Source: Oceanospirillaceae bacterium
GTDB taxonomy: Bacteria > Pseudomonadota > Gammaproteobacteria > Pseudomonadales > Balneatricaceae
Reading direction: 5' to 3'
Length of the DNA stretch: 64,000 nucleotides
NCBI GenBank assembly: GCA_029938085.1
Contig: JAPYOS010000006.1
Location: 62,001 to 126,000 of the forward strand
Shown: positions 17,431 to 27,765 of the stretch, piece after piece
Numbering within the stretch: the first letter of the stretch is position 1
How the letters are laid out: each line of letters opens with the position of its first letter
The notes under the pieces: model-generated
Database searches by the model: none
The model's input: the letters and a program-made list of their open reading frames with translations, nothing else
Told to the model about the DNA's origin: nothing
Made by a program: the position numbers and the translations under genes

Positions 17431-18412
17431 TTTTTGGCTCTCCACTTAATAAACCGATCAAGCCACCGCGAGCGAATAACACCACGCCGAGTAATAACAG
17501 GCCTAAGAAAAACTGCCAATATTCTGTCCAGCCGCCAAGGAGGGCTTCGCAGAGGATAAACAAGCTCGCCCCAGCTAGAGGTCCGTAGAGTCGCCCTAAG
17601 CCACCTAAAATTACAAAAATCATGATCTCACCAGAGGTGTGCCAAGAAAACATGGTAGGGCTTACAAAACGGTTGAGGTCGGCAAACAGGGAACCCGCTA
17701 AAGCCGTAATGGTGGCTGATATGACGAACGCCGTTAGTTTGATGCCTAATGGACTAATGCCAATGGCAGCTACGCGCGTTTCGTTTTGCCGTAAGGCCTG
17801 CAGAGCATTACCAAAACGTGAGTTTTTAAGCCGCGATACACCCCACAAGGTAATGAGGAGCAAAGTGCAACAAATCATAAAAAACTGTATGGGTTGCAGG
17901 GTGTTGAGACCGGGGAACCCATTACGAATATATATGGGTAAGCCATCTTCGCCGCCATAAGTGGGCCATGAAATAGAGAAATAATAGATCATCTGGGCAA
18001 ATGCCAAGGTGATCATAATGAAATAGACACCGCTAGTACGCAGGCTGAGTAGGCCAATAAACACGGCGGCAATGGCGGCAATGAACATGGCCAACGGCCA
18101 AATGATAAGCATTTGGGTGGTGCCCGGTATGTCAATAAAACCACTAAATAACGGTTCGTAATTAAGCGCATGGCTGGCTAAAATGCCGGTCACGTAGCCA
18201 CCCAATCCAAAAAATGCGGCATGACCAAAAGAAATCATACCCCCTAAACCTAACGCAAGGTTTAAGCCGACGCCTGCCAAGGCCAAAATGGCGACACGGG
18301 TGGCCAAGGAAACATAGTAAGGCTCGTCTAACCAATGGGCCAGCCAAGGCAATAAAATAAGCGCAGCCATCATGCTTCGGTTGACCAGTTTCTCTGACAT
18401 ATACTTATCCAT
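17423..18412 (-). CDS. Liv-type ABC importer permease (LivM family)
   Basis: A 329-residue inner-membrane protein with about nine hydrophobic helices. GVGLNLALGLGGMISFGHAA and the cytosolic loop ALRQNETRVAAIGI are conserved in LivM permeases. Both ends overlap the neighbouring transporter genes (8 bp on each side), as expected for a translationally coupled import system. Confidence 0.9.
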   Translation of the reverse strand: MDKYMSEKLVNRSMMAALILLPWLAHWLDEPYYVSLATRVAILALAGVGLNLALGLGGMISFGHAAFFGLGGYVTGILASHALNYEPLFSGFIDIPGTTQMLIIWPLAMFIAAIAAVFIGLLSLRTSGVYFIMITLAFAQMIYYFSISWPTYGGEDGLPIYIRNGFPGLNTLQPIQFFMICCTLLLITLWGVSRLKNSRFGNALQALRQNETRVAAIGISPLGIKLTAFVISATITALAGSLFADLNRFVSPTMFSWHTSGEIMIFVILGGLGRLYGPLAGASLFILCEALLGGWTEYWQFFLGLLLLGVVLFARGGLIGLLSGEPKNA

Positions 18413-19325
18413 GGGCGGGGAACAAACCCTGAGGTTTAAAAATTAAAATGAGGATCATCAACAGATAAATGGCGATCGAAGCAAGTGCGGCGCCAAGGGT
18501 GTTGGCAACCGCTGGGTCCAACACCAATTGCAGCAACTGCGGTAAATAGCCGCGACCTAGGGTATCAACCATACCCACGATAAGGGCGCCAATTAAGGCT
18601 CCGCGAATGGATCCAATGCCACCAATAACGACCACCACAAAGGCGAGAATAAGTACCGGTTCGCCCATGCCCACTTCCACAGATTGAATGCTGCCAACTA
18701 AGGCGCCAGCGAAGCCAGCCAACGCTGCCCCAAGGGCAAATACTAAGGTGAATAGAAGGCTTATGTTGATACCTAATGCCGCCGTCATTTGGCGGTCGGC
18801 AGCGCCGGCACGAATACGCATGCCAACTCGGGTTTTACTGATCAATAAATAGATGCCTACGGCAGTTAACAAACCTAAGACAATGATAAAGAGCCGATAA
18901 CGCGAATATTGCAACACCCCAAATAAGTCGATTGCACCATAAAATACTTCGGGTACATCAAGGTATAAAGGGAAAGATCCGAATAACCAGCGCATGGCTT
19001 CGGAACACATTAAAATAAGCGCAAAAGTAGCCAGAACCTGATCCAGGTGATCGCGTTGATACAGGCGGCGCATAACGCCAACCTCAATGAGTGCGCCCGC
19101 TGCAGCTGCGCATACCAAACTGGCTAGCAGACCCAAAGCGAATGAGCCTGACCATGTGGCAACGGCAGCGCAGGCAAATGCACCGATCATATATAACGAA
19201 CCATGGGCCAAATTGATTAGACCCATAACCCCAAATATAAGTGTTAGTCCTGCTGCCATCAAGAACAACATAATGCCTAACTGTAAGCCGTTAAGGCATT
19301 GCTCTAGAAATAGAATGACATCCAT
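18405..19325 (-). CDS. Liv-type ABC importer permease (LivH family)
   Basis: About 306 residues. The open frame extends to a TTG at 19352, but the ATG at 19325 (MDVILFLEQCLNGLQLGIML) matches LivH N-termini and is chosen. Multiple TM helices and the stretch GMRIRAGAADRQMTAALGI, a LivH cytosolic loop that contacts the ATPases, are visible. It follows the binding-protein gene by about 70 bp. Confidence 0.9.
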   Translation of the reverse strand: MDVILFLEQCLNGLQLGIMLFLMAAGLTLIFGVMGLINLAHGSLYMIGAFACAAVATWSGSFALGLLASLVCAAAAGALIEVGVMRRLYQRDHLDQVLATFALILMCSEAMRWLFGSFPLYLDVPEVFYGAIDLFGVLQYSRYRLFIIVLGLLTAVGIYLLISKTRVGMRIRAGAADRQMTAALGINISLLFTLVFALGAALAGFAGALVGSIQSVEVGMGEPVLILAFVVVVIGGIGSIRGALIGALIVGMVDTLGRGYLPQLLQLVLDPAVANTLGAALASIAIYLLMILILIFKPQGLFPAHG

Positions 19326-19394
19326 ACTGGTGTCTCGATAGGTGACAGACAATAGACAAGCAGCACGCAGGTGCCGCTTGTCGTTCAGCTACAA

Positions 19395-20534
19395 TTACAG
19401 AGCGCAGTCTACTGCGTATGCATCTTGATGATCTTTTAGACCAACACCAATGATTTTGTTAGTCAGCACGTCACCTTGCATCACCACCTCACGTACATAG
19501 ATATCCTGAATGGGGTGTTGATTGTTGCCAAAGCGGAAGTTGCCGCGTACAGAATCAAACTGAGCCGACTTGAGGGCTGCTCTAAAGGCGTCCTTGTCGC
19601 TAATATCAGTCGTCTGCATGGCTGATAAGATCAGGTTAGCTGTATCGTAACCTTGGCTTGCATACAAAGAAGGCAACCGGCCGTAGGCGCTTTCAAAGTC
19701 GGCAACAAAGGTTTTGTTGGCCGCGTTGTCTAGGTCTTTGTTCCACTGGGAGGAATTTCTCACGCCTAGAGCAGACTTGCCAACGGCTTGAAGAATGCCT
19801 TGATCAAAAGAGAATGCAGGGCCCATCACAGGCGTGGTCATGCCCGCTTGAGTGTACTGCTTCATAAACGAGATACCCATGCCTCCTGGAAGGAAAAAGT
19901 AAACGCTATCGGCACCAGAAGCTCTGATTTGAGCTATTTCTGCAGCATAATCGGTTTGACCCAATTTAGTGTAAAGTTCGCCCGCAAGGCTACCTGTATA
20001 GAAGCGCTTGTAACCCGTTAATGCATCTTTACCCGCAGGGTAATTGGGCGCCAAGATAAAGCTGTTATTGTGATCTGCACCATTGGCATAGTTGCCCATG
20101 GCTTCATGCAGGTTGTCGTTTTGCCACGCAACGTTGAAATAGTTTTTGTGACAACCCTTGCCCGCTAACGCCGATGGCCCTGCGTTTGGCGACAGATAAA
20201 GTACGCCCTGATTAACGCTGCTTGGCACGACGGCCATGGCCAAGTTAGACCAAATAATGCCAGTAAGAATATCAACCTTATCTTTTTGGATCATTTTGTC
20301 GGCGATTTGAACTGCTAGAGCAGGTTTGCGGCCATCGTCTTCGATGACAACCTCTAAATCAGCGTTATTGGCATTGTTGATTGCGAGCATGAAGCCGTCG
20401 CGCACATCGACGCCTAGGCCGGATCCGCCACCAGACAAGGTGGTAATCATCCCCACTTTAACTGCGTCAGCTTGAACTTGGGGCGCCAAGCACAAAGCTG
20501 CGCCTAGCAAACTAGTTATTAATTTATTTTTCAT
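19395..20534 (-). CDS. Periplasmic substrate-binding protein of the Liv-type importer
   Basis: A 379-residue type I periplasmic binding protein with a signal peptide (cleavage near QVQA|DAV). The domain order is typical: VKVGMITTLSGGGSGLGVDV, then the second lobe with NFAWQND-like and YAAEIAQIRASGADSVYFFL sequence. Homologues in aromatic-acid operons bind aromatic carboxylates. It lies between the CoA ligase and the permeases, so it most likely delivers 2-aminobenzoate or a related acid. Substrate not proven. Confidence 0.88.
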   Translation of the reverse strand: MKNKLITSLLGAALCLAPQVQADAVKVGMITTLSGGGSGLGVDVRDGFMLAINNANNADLEVVIEDDGRKPALAVQIADKMIQKDKVDILTGIIWSNLAMAVVPSSVNQGVLYLSPNAGPSALAGKGCHKNYFNVAWQNDNLHEAMGNYANGADHNNSFILAPNYPAGKDALTGYKRFYTGSLAGELYTKLGQTDYAAEIAQIRASGADSVYFFLPGGMGISFMKQYTQAGMTTPVMGPAFSFDQGILQAVGKSALGVRNSSQWNKDLDNAANKTFVADFESAYGRLPSLYASQGYDTANLILSAMQTTDISDKDAFRAALKSAQFDSVRGNFRFGNNQHPIQDIYVREVVMQGDVLTNKIIGVGLKDHQDAYAVDCAL

Positions 20535-20586
20535 GGTGAAATTCCCTCTCTTGGTTTTATTTTAAGACCCGTGGTCACAAAATCGA

Positions 20587-22206
20587 CTACAGGTTTTTCA
20601 GTTTGAAACGTTGGATTTTTCCGGTTTCAGTTTTGGGTAATGCATCAATAAAATGGACTAACCGAGGATACTTATAGGGAGCAATGGTGTTTTTAACATA
20701 GTTTTGCAGCGTGGTGATCATTTCATCAGAAGCTGTGTAGCTATTGTTGAGTACCACGTAGGCATCTACAAGTTGTCCTCGTTGCTCGTCTGGGGTGCCA
20801 ATGACAGCACATTCAGACACCGCTTCATGGCCTAGTAAGCAGGCCTCCACTTCGGGGCCAGCGATGTTATATCCAGATGATAAAATCATATCGTCAGTGC
20901 GGGCTGCAAAATGAAAATAGCCCTCCTCATCTTGATAAAAAGCATCGCCAGTTAGGTTCCAGCCATCCACTACATAGTTGGTTTGACGTTCGTCATTGAG
21001 GTAACGGCAACCCGTAGGGCCACGTACGGCTAGTTTGCCCACTTCGCCCCTTGCCACTTCTTGCATTTGCTCGTCGACCACTTTGGCCTGGTAGCCAGTA
21101 ATGGGTTTGCCAGTGCAGGCCGGGCGGGCGTCATCAATACGGTTAGACATAAAAATATGTAACATTTCTGTAGCGCCAATGCCGTCGAGCATGGTTTTGC
21201 CAGTTTTTGCTTGCCAATCGTTAAACACCGGCGCGGGTAAGGTTTCACCGGCAGACACGGCAATGCGTAGGCTGGACAAATCGGCACCGTCGTCCATGGC
21301 GTTTAGCATCACGCGGTAAGCCGTAGGTGAGGTAAAACATATGGTCGCCTTATAGGTTTCTATAATATCGATCATGTCCGGTGGAGAGGCTGTTTCTAGT
21401 AAGGTGGCTGCCGCACCAAAACGCAGTGGGAAAATGGCTAAACCACCCAAACCGAAGGTAAATGCCAGTGGTGGTGAACCCACAAATACATCCTCGGGCG
21501 TGACTTGGAGAACTTCACGGGCGTAACCATCGGCGATAATCAGTAAGTCACGATGAAAGTGCATGGTGGCCTTAGGTTTGCCGGTGGTGCCCGAGGTGAA
21601 ACCTAATAAGGCCACATCATCTGCGCTGGTGGCCACCGCTTCAAAGCGTACTGGTTTATTGAGTGCGACGCGGTCTAGTTCGGCATCAAAATTGGCCGTA
21701 CCGTCAAAACCCACGACCTGCTGCAGGGTGTTGCTATTTTTGGCGCAAGCTATCATTTCGTCCATCAACCGCGTGTCACATAGAGCTAACTTAATCTCTG
21801 CTAGGTCAACAATTTGTCCCAATTCACCGGCCCTAAGCATGGGCATGGTATTGACCACCACGGCACCGGCTTTGGTGGCCGCTAGCCAACAGGCGACTAA
21901 AGCAGGATTATTGGCCGCCCGAATCAATACCCGATTGCCAGGCTGAACGCCATAATCTTCAACTAAGGCGTGGGCTAGGCGGTTGCTCCAGTCAGTGAGT
22001 TCTTTATAGGTGCGCATACGCCCATTGCCGATTAACGCTGTATGATCGCCAAAACCTCGTTCTACCATATGGTCGGTGAGTTCTACGGCAACGTTGAGTC
22101 GTTTAGGGTAGGCATATTGGCTGGCATTAAGCTCTGGCCATTGATCGTGGGGCGGCAAATTATCACGGCAAAAGGTATCTACATGGCCAGAATCGAGTAA
22201 TGTCAT
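20587..22206 (-). CDS. Aryl-CoA ligase, probable 2-aminobenzoate-CoA ligase
   Basis: A 539-residue acyl-adenylate-forming enzyme of the benzoate-CoA ligase family. Motifs: LLGFTSGTTGKPKATMHFHR (P-loop), GATEMLHIF, WNLTGDAFYQDEEGYF, YNIAGPEVEACL and the C-terminal catalytic Lys in PKTETGKIQRFKL. It would activate the aromatic acid with ATP and CoA. Its partner in the operon is the two-domain monooxygenase/reductase that acts on 2-aminobenzoyl-CoA (or on salicyl-CoA in related enzymes), so anthranilate is the best substrate guess. The start overlaps the acyl-CoA dehydrogenase stop by 4 bp. Confidence 0.85.
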   Translation of the reverse strand: MTLLDSGHVDTFCRDNLPPHDQWPELNASQYAYPKRLNVAVELTDHMVERGFGDHTALIGNGRMRTYKELTDWSNRLAHALVEDYGVQPGNRVLIRAANNPALVACWLAATKAGAVVVNTMPMLRAGELGQIVDLAEIKLALCDTRLMDEMIACAKNSNTLQQVVGFDGTANFDAELDRVALNKPVRFEAVATSADDVALLGFTSGTTGKPKATMHFHRDLLIIADGYAREVLQVTPEDVFVGSPPLAFTFGLGGLAIFPLRFGAAATLLETASPPDMIDIIETYKATICFTSPTAYRVMLNAMDDGADLSSLRIAVSAGETLPAPVFNDWQAKTGKTMLDGIGATEMLHIFMSNRIDDARPACTGKPITGYQAKVVDEQMQEVARGEVGKLAVRGPTGCRYLNDERQTNYVVDGWNLTGDAFYQDEEGYFHFAARTDDMILSSGYNIAGPEVEACLLGHEAVSECAVIGTPDEQRGQLVDAYVVLNNSYTASDEMITTLQNYVKNTIAPYKYPRLVHFIDALPKTETGKIQRFKLKNL

Positions 22207-23369
22207 ACCGGTGCTCCTGCTTGTAATTGTTTGGCGATAATGATCTTTTGTACGTCGGTGGCGCCTTCATAAATACGTAAGGCTCTAATTTCTCGGTATA
22301 AACCTTCTACCGTTGACCCACTTCTAACGCCCTCTGCACCGTGGATTTGTACCGCTTGATCGATAACCTGTTGGGCCATCTCTGTGGCATACAGTTTGGC
22401 CATTGCGGCCTCTTTAGAGACTCTGGTCACGCCTTGGTCTTTGGTCCAAGCAGCGCGATAGACCAACAGTGCTGCCGCATCAATCTGCGTGGCCATGTCG
22501 GCTAAATGACCTTGCACCATTTGTAAATCGTTGAGTGGCGCGCCAAACAAATATCGGTTTTGGCTACGTTCCAACGCTTCGTGCAAGGCTCGGCGTGCCA
22601 TGCCTAAGGCTGCGGCACCTACGCTTGAACGGAAAATATCGAGCACCGACATGGCCACCTTAAAACCGTCGCCGGCTTTGCCAAGCAACTGGCTTGTATG
22701 CACCTTTACATCGTTAAATGAAAGCTTGGCTAGGGGGTGGGGGGCAATGGTATGTAAGCGTTCGACCACGCTTAGGCCCGCGCTATCCGCAGGTACCAAA
22801 AATGCCGACAACCCTTTGGCGCCAGCGGCCTCGCCAGTGCGGGCAAATACGCAATACAGGTCGGCGATGCCCCCATTAGAAATCCATGTTTTTTCGCCAT
22901 TTAGTACGTAGCTATCGCCATCGAAAGTGGCGCTTAACTCAATGTTTGCCACATCTGAGCCTGATTGAGGCTCCGTTAGAGCAAAACCTGCAAGGGCTTC
23001 GCCGGCACGGGTTTTGTGTAGCCACTGCTGTTGTTCAGCGGTACCAAATAGGCTAATCGCACCAGTGCCAAGGCCTTGCATGGCAAAGGCAAAATCGGCC
23101 AATGCATCATGGCGGGCTAAGGTTTCGCGAATGAGGCATAAACTGCGCACATCCAGCGCCTGAGCCGACGTTAATTCAGGGTCAATAGCGCTGTGCTTAA
23201 GCCAGCCTCCCGATCCCAACAACTGCACTAAGTTAATGCAGGCCTGATCAATATCAGTATGATCAACGGGTAGGTGGGCCTCACACCATTGCTCTAAATG
23301 CGCCGCGAGTTGCCGATGATGGTCGTCAAAAAAGGGCCAGTTAAGAAAACTAGTATCGCGTTGCATCAT
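22203..23369 (-). CDS. Acyl-CoA dehydrogenase
   Basis: A 388-residue FAD enzyme with the family marks FALTEPQSGSDVAN, TWISNGGIADLYCVFART and the C-terminal ALRIYEGATDVQKIIIAKQL holding the catalytic Glu. In the 2-aminobenzoyl-CoA pathway such an enzyme can oxidise the reduced or ring-opened CoA intermediate. It overlaps the enoyl-CoA hydratase stop by 1 bp and the ligase start by 4 bp, so it is part of the operon. Confidence 0.9.
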   Translation of the reverse strand: MMQRDTSFLNWPFFDDHHRQLAAHLEQWCEAHLPVDHTDIDQACINLVQLLGSGGWLKHSAIDPELTSAQALDVRSLCLIRETLARHDALADFAFAMQGLGTGAISLFGTAEQQQWLHKTRAGEALAGFALTEPQSGSDVANIELSATFDGDSYVLNGEKTWISNGGIADLYCVFARTGEAAGAKGLSAFLVPADSAGLSVVERLHTIAPHPLAKLSFNDVKVHTSQLLGKAGDGFKVAMSVLDIFRSSVGAAALGMARRALHEALERSQNRYLFGAPLNDLQMVQGHLADMATQIDAAALLVYRAAWTKDQGVTRVSKEAAMAKLYATEMAQQVIDQAVQIHGAEGVRSGSTVEGLYREIRALRIYEGATDVQKIIIAKQLQAGAPV

Positions 23370-24181
23370 TAACTACCCTCAAAACAAGGTTGTTGTTTGT
23401 TGATAAAGGCTTGGTACGCACGGCCAAAATCTTGTGTTTTCATACACAGGGCTTGGGCCTGTGCTTCGGCTTCAATGGCTTGCTCAGGGGCCATGTTCCA
23501 CTCGTGGTTGAGTTGTGTTTTGGTCATCATATGGCCAAAGCTTGGGCCCTGAGCAATGTTAGTGGCCATCTTATTGGCTGTTGCTTCTAACTCGTTAGCC
23601 TCAACAATACGGCTATAAAACCCCCAACGTTCGCCTTCCTCGGCACTCATGCTGCGGCCCGTGTAGAGTAGGTCCGCAGCTCTGGATTGGCCGATGATTC
23701 GAGGTAATAGGGCACAAGCGCCCATGTCACACCCACCCAAACCAACACGAGTAAACAAAAAGGCTGTTTTGGCTTGAGGTGTGGCGATGCGTAGGTCGCT
23801 GGCCATCGCAAGGATCGCTCCGGCACCCACGGCAACGCCGTCTACCGCTGCAATAATAGGTTTGCCACAGGCGAGCATGGATTTAACTAAGTCGCCGGTC
23901 ATGCGCGTGAATTGAAGTAGGCCTTTGGTGTCCATGTCTAACAAAGGACCAATAATGTCGTGCACGTCACCACCGGAACAAAAATTGCCTCCATTGGGTA
24001 AGATCACAATGGTTTTGATAGTGTCTTGTTGGGCTACATAATGAAATAGGTTTTTTAATTCCGCATAGCTTGCAAACGTGAGTGGGTTCTTTCGTTCTGG
24101 TCGATTAAGGCGAATGGTGCCGATGCCGTCTACACATTGCCAGTCGAAATGGCTGGCGCTGAAGTGGTCTGGTGCGCTCAT
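23369..24181 (-). CDS. Enoyl-CoA hydratase/isomerase family protein
   Basis: A 270-residue crotonase-fold protein. The oxyanion regions are visible as [11 protein letters not shown] and [19 protein letters not shown], followed by [20 protein letters not shown]. In the CoA-dependent anthranilate pathway a crotonase can hydrate or hydrolytically open the ring intermediate. It is coupled by 1-bp overlaps (TAATG) to both the MarR gene upstream and the dehydrogenase downstream. Confidence 0.88.
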   Translation of the reverse strand: MSAPDHFSASHFDWQCVDGIGTIRLNRPERKNPLTFASYAELKNLFHYVAQQDTIKTIVILPNGGNFCSGGDVHDIIGPLLDMDTKGLLQFTRMTGDLVKSMLACGKPIIAAVDGVAVGAGAILAMASDLRIATPQAKTAFLFTRVGLGGCDMGACALLPRIIGQSRAADLLYTGRSMSAEEGERWGFYSRIVEANELEATANKMATNIAQGPSFGHMMTKTQLNHEWNMAPEQAIEAEAQAQALCMKTQDFGRAYQAFINKQQPCFEGS

Positions 24182-24636
24182 TATGGGGATACCTCAGGTT
24201 CTGTAAGTTGCTCTAGCAATGCCATTAGCGTGTCTGACTGCTCCACATTTAACGGTTGCATAATATTGTCGATCCATTGGGCGTGGAGCTTTGCCAAATG
24301 TTGAAATTCTGTGTTGCCCTTTGGGCTAAGGCAAACCATCTGAGCGCGGCGATCTTGTGAGTCTTGGGTGCGCTCAACTAGGCCATCTTCTGCGAGTCGA
24401 TTAACAATGCCGGTGACGTTGCCATTAGAGACCATCAAAAATTCTGACAGCTCGGTCATGCGTAGGCCTGCAGGGTGATGGTCTAAGGCCGCCATCACAT
24501 CAAATCGTGGCAAGGTAGTGCCGCACTCTCGCTTTAGGCGTTCGCGTAATACGGCTTCAATGTTGCCGCTGGTTTTTAGCAGTTTTAGCCACACGCGTAA
24601 GTGCTGGCGGGTATTGGCTGCATAGTGATTATGCAT
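24181..24636 (-). CDS. MarR-family regulator of the aromatic-CoA operon
   Basis: A 151-residue winged-helix regulator. [20 protein letters not shown] is the recognition helix region and [14 protein letters not shown] the wing. It is encoded inside the operon, third from the promoter, so it is probably autoregulated. Operon MarR proteins of this kind usually sense the aromatic CoA thioester. The perfect palindrome at 27725-27758, just before the first gene, is its likely operator (inference). Confidence 0.88.
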   Translation of the reverse strand: MHNHYAANTRQHLRVWLKLLKTSGNIEAVLRERLKRECGTTLPRFDVMAALDHHPAGLRMTELSEFLMVSNGNVTGIVNRLAEDGLVERTQDSQDRRAQMVCLSPKGNTEFQHLAKLHAQWIDNIMQPLNVEQSDTLMALLEQLTEPEVSP

Positions 24637-25389
24637 TTATGGCGCCCCCCCATCGAGTGTCAGTGTGTGGCCATTGCAGGCCGACGTTTGGCACATAAAC
24701 ACCACCGCAGCAGCAACTTCGTCAGGCTTCGTAAAACGGCCTATTGGGTTGCCTTGAAGTAGTTGTTGTTCGGCGTTTTGACGGCTGACCGAAGTGGCCT
24801 GCATGATTTGCTCGATGCTGCGTTGCAACAGTGGCGTGTCGGTAAAGCCTGGGCATACCGCGTTGGTAGTAATGTTTTTTGGGCCTAATTCAATGGCTAA
24901 AGATTTTACCAAACCAATGACGCCGTGTTTGGCAGCACTATAAGCAGCGGCATATTTATAGCCGCGCAAACCAGCGGTAGAAGAAACTGCAATTAAACGT
25001 CCACAGCCCTGCTCTAACAGATCAGGTAAAACAGCTTGAAAGGTATTAAAACAACCATCAAGGTTAACCCCCATGGCCTGTTGCCAGTCCTGTTGTGACA
25101 GCTTACTAAAGGGGCGAGCTTCGGCACTGCCGGCATTAGCAATGGCGATGGAAAAAGGCCCAAAGGTTACGCGCGCTTGTTGTAAGGCAGCGTCCAATGA
25201 CGCTCTATCGCTTACGTCGCAGGTGACGAACTGGGCGTTGCTTAAGCTGGCGGCCAGTTGTTTTAATGGCGCTTCATTGCGGCCGCATAAGGTTAAGCGG
25301 CAACCCTGTGCATCCAGTTGTTGAGCGATGGCAAGGCCAACGCCAGACCCTGCCCCTGTGACTAGGGCGTGTTGATTGGTTAAATTCAT
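24637..25389 (-). CDS. SDR-family 3-hydroxyacyl-CoA dehydrogenase-like oxidoreductase
   Basis: The 250-residue classical SDR has the cofactor motif TGAGSGVGLAIA, NAG in IANAGSAEARPF, the catalytic Ser/Tyr/Lys (VSSTAG, then YSAAKHG) and PG in VCPGFTDTPLL. In this operon it probably oxidises a hydroxyacyl-CoA formed after ring cleavage or reduces a keto intermediate. It lies 1 bp after the monooxygenase/reductase gene and directly abuts the MarR gene. Confidence 0.88.
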   Translation of the reverse strand: MNLTNQHALVTGAGSGVGLAIAQQLDAQGCRLTLCGRNEAPLKQLAASLSNAQFVTCDVSDRASLDAALQQARVTFGPFSIAIANAGSAEARPFSKLSQQDWQQAMGVNLDGCFNTFQAVLPDLLEQGCGRLIAVSSTAGLRGYKYAAAYSAAKHGVIGLVKSLAIELGPKNITTNAVCPGFTDTPLLQRSIEQIMQATSVSRQNAEQQLLQGNPIGRFTKPDEVAAAVVFMCQTSACNGHTLTLDGGAP

Positions 25390-25390
25390 A

Positions 25391-27700
25391 CTATACCTTG
25401 CCTATTTCTGAACTGGCTTGTAGCGCTTTTTGGGCTTCAATTTGCGCCAAACGATGTAACTGATCTTTGCCGGGGCTATAGGGTAATGGCCACTGTTGTT
25501 GTTCATCACCGAGCTGTGCGGCGGCATGATGAGTCCAATAGGGGTTGGCCAAATGAGGCCGTGCTAAACACACTAAGTCGGCTCGGCCAGCCATAAGAAT
25601 AGAGTTGGCATGGTCTGCTTCAAAAATATTACCGACGGCCATCGTGGGGATGTTCGCTTCATGACGAATTTGATCGGCAAAGGGCGTCTGATACATACGC
25701 CCATACACGGGTTGGGCTTGGGTGCTGGTTTGGCCACTAGACACGTCGATGATGTCCGCTCCGGCTTGTTTAAAGGCACGGGCTACGGCCACTGCTTGAG
25801 CGGGGTCCATGCCTTCCACACCTACCCAATCGTGGGCTGAAATACGTACGGACATGGGCATGTCTACGGGTAGTACGTCTCTAATGGCTGCAAACACGCG
25901 CAACGGGAACCGCAGGCGGTTTTCCAAGCTGCCACCGTATTGATCTTCTCGTTTGTTGGTTAAAGGCGTAATGAACGAAGACAGCAAATAGCCGTGCGCG
26001 CAGTGTAATTCAACCATGTCGAAACCTGCCTCAAGGCCCAGTTTTGCGGCACGAACGAAGTCATTGGTGACCTCATCCATCATGGCTTCAGACATGGCTA
26101 GGGGTGCTTGATTGGCGGCGGACCAAGCCACGGGTGAAGCCGCTTTGAGGGGCCAATTACCTTCGATTAGAGGTGCGTCCATGGTCTCCCAACCGCGTTG
26201 GGTAGATCCTTTAGGGCCAGCGTGGCCTAGTTGTAGGCAAATTTTGGCGCTACTTTCTTGATGTACAAAATTGGTAACTCTACGCCATGCAATCACATGT
26301 TCTGGCGCATAAAGCCCAGGGCAGCCTTCGGTAATACGTCCATCTGCACTAGTGCAGGTCATTTCCACATAGATCAAACCTGCGCCGCCTTTGGCTAAGC
26401 TGCCATAATGCACCAAGTGCCAGTCTGTGGGGTTGCCATTATGGGCTTTATATTGTGCCATGGGTGACACCACGATCCGATTGGTGAGGCTAAGCCCGCG
26501 CAGTTGGTATGGAGCAAACATTGGACTGCGTTGACTACCCGCGCTGTTACCCTGTTTCTGGAACCATTGCTCGGCCTCGGCTAACCACTTGGGGTCGCGC
26601 AGGCGAAGGTTTTCGTGGCTGATGCGCTGCGATCGAGTGAGCAATGCATAGCTAAACTGCATCGGATCCAAGTCTAAATAACGCTCGACCTGTTCGAACC
26701 ATTCCATAGAGTTACGAGCAGCCGACTGTAAACGAAGCACCTCTAAACGACGGTCGTTTTCGTACTTAGTGAAGGCATTGGGCAGGTCTGCTTCTTGGTC
26801 TATATAGTCTGCTAAGGCAATGGCACTGTCGAACGCAAGGCGACTGCCAGAACCAATGGAAAAGTGGGCCGTTGCAGCCGCATCACCCATCAATACTAGG
26901 TTTTTGTGTGACCAGCGTTCGCATAACACACGCGGGAAGTTGATCCACGCAGAACCACGAATGTGGTTGGCATTAGTCATCAGGCTATGGCCACCTAAAT
27001 GGTCCTTAAAGATCTCTTCGCAAATGGCGATCGACTCTTTTTGAGTTAAATCAGCAAAACCAAAAGCTTCAAACGTGGTTTTGCTACACTCTACAATAAA
27101 GGTGGCGGTGTCGTCGCTAAATTGGTAAGCATGGGCCCAGACCCAGCCATGTTTGGTTTTTTCAAAAATAAAGGTAAATGCGTCGTCAAACTTTTGATGT
27201 GTGCCAAGCCAAATAAAATGGCATAAACGTTCATCTATTTGAGGCTCAAACACCGTCGCAAATTGAGCCCGCGCTTTAGACCGTAAACCGTCAGACGCAA
27301 CCACTAGATCGTACTCGGCCATGTACTCTTCGTAATCGGCGGCTTCGGTTTCAAAGCGCAACTCAACACCTAGCTCCAGTGCTCGGTGTTGCAATATTTG
27401 TAATAACTTCATGCGTCCAATGCCACAAAATCCATGCCCACTGGACACATTGCGAGTGCCGTCTTTAACCACGGCTACATCGTCCCAATAGGCAAATTCA
27501 TCACGAATGGCACGCGCACTAATAGGGTCGTTGTGGTCAACATTAGCTAGTGCTTCGTCGGATAACACCACACCCCAGCCAAAGGTATCGTCTGGCCGGT
27601 TTCTTTCGATAAGCAAAATTTGGTGGCTGGGGTCGCGCAATTTCATGCTAATGGCAAAATAAAGCCCTGCCGGGCCGCCACCTATACAAGCTATCTTCAT
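25391..27700 (-). CDS. Two-domain monooxygenase/reductase: FAD hydroxylase fused to old yellow enzyme (2-aminobenzoyl-CoA or salicylyl-CoA type)
   Basis: A 769-residue fusion. Residues 1-375 are a class A flavoprotein monooxygenase ([19 protein letters not shown] dinucleotide motif, later [20 protein letters not shown]). Residues 398-760 are an old yellow enzyme-type FMN reductase ([36 protein letters not shown]). This exact fusion is known from the 2-aminobenzoyl-CoA monooxygenase/reductase of the aerobic hybrid anthranilate pathway, which hydroxylates and then reduces the ring. Close relatives are annotated as salicylyl-CoA 5-hydroxylase. Length is normal, and as first gene it defines the operon. 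The accompanying ligase, Rid protein and beta-oxidation set favour anthranilate. Confidence 0.88.
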   Translation of the reverse strand: MKIACIGGGPAGLYFAISMKLRDPSHQILLIERNRPDDTFGWGVVLSDEALANVDHNDPISARAIRDEFAYWDDVAVVKDGTRNVSSGHGFCGIGRMKLLQILQHRALELGVELRFETEAADYEEYMAEYDLVVASDGLRSKARAQFATVFEPQIDERLCHFIWLGTHQKFDDAFTFIFEKTKHGWVWAHAYQFSDDTATFIVECSKTTFEAFGFADLTQKESIAICEEIFKDHLGGHSLMTNANHIRGSAWINFPRVLCERWSHKNLVLMGDAAATAHFSIGSGSRLAFDSAIALADYIDQEADLPNAFTKYENDRRLEVLRLQSAARNSMEWFEQVERYLDLDPMQFSYALLTRSQRISHENLRLRDPKWLAEAEQWFQKQGNSAGSQRSPMFAPYQLRGLSLTNRIVVSPMAQYKAHNGNPTDWHLVHYGSLAKGGAGLIYVEMTCTSADGRITEGCPGLYAPEHVIAWRRVTNFVHQESSAKICLQLGHAGPKGSTQRGWETMDAPLIEGNWPLKAASPVAWSAANQAPLAMSEAMMDEVTNDFVRAAKLGLEAGFDMVELHCAHGYLLSSFITPLTNKREDQYGGSLENRLRFPLRVFAAIRDVLPVDMPMSVRISAHDWVGVEGMDPAQAVAVARAFKQAGADIIDVSSGQTSTQAQPVYGRMYQTPFADQIRHEANIPTMAVGNIFEADHANSILMAGRADLVCLARPHLANPYWTHHAAAQLGDEQQQWPLPYSPGKDQLHRLAQIEAQKALQASSEIGKV

Positions 27701-27724
27701 GACTAAATATGCCCTTTAAAGTCT

Positions 27725-27758
27725 AAATATATTACTTTAGGCTTAAAGTAATATATTT
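27725..27758. promoter_or_regulatory. Perfect 15-bp inverted repeat: probable MarR operator of the aromatic-CoA operon
   Basis: AAATATATTACTTTA (27725-27739) is followed after four bases by its exact reverse complement (27744-27758). It ends 24 bp before the start codon of the monooxygenase/reductase, so a bound protein would block the promoter or early transcript. A further half-site copy (GCTTAAAGTAAATGC, from 27762) follows in direct orientation. The operon's own MarR gene is the obvious candidate ligand-responsive repressor; that link is inference. Confidence 0.75.
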
Positions 27759-27765
27759 TATGCTT

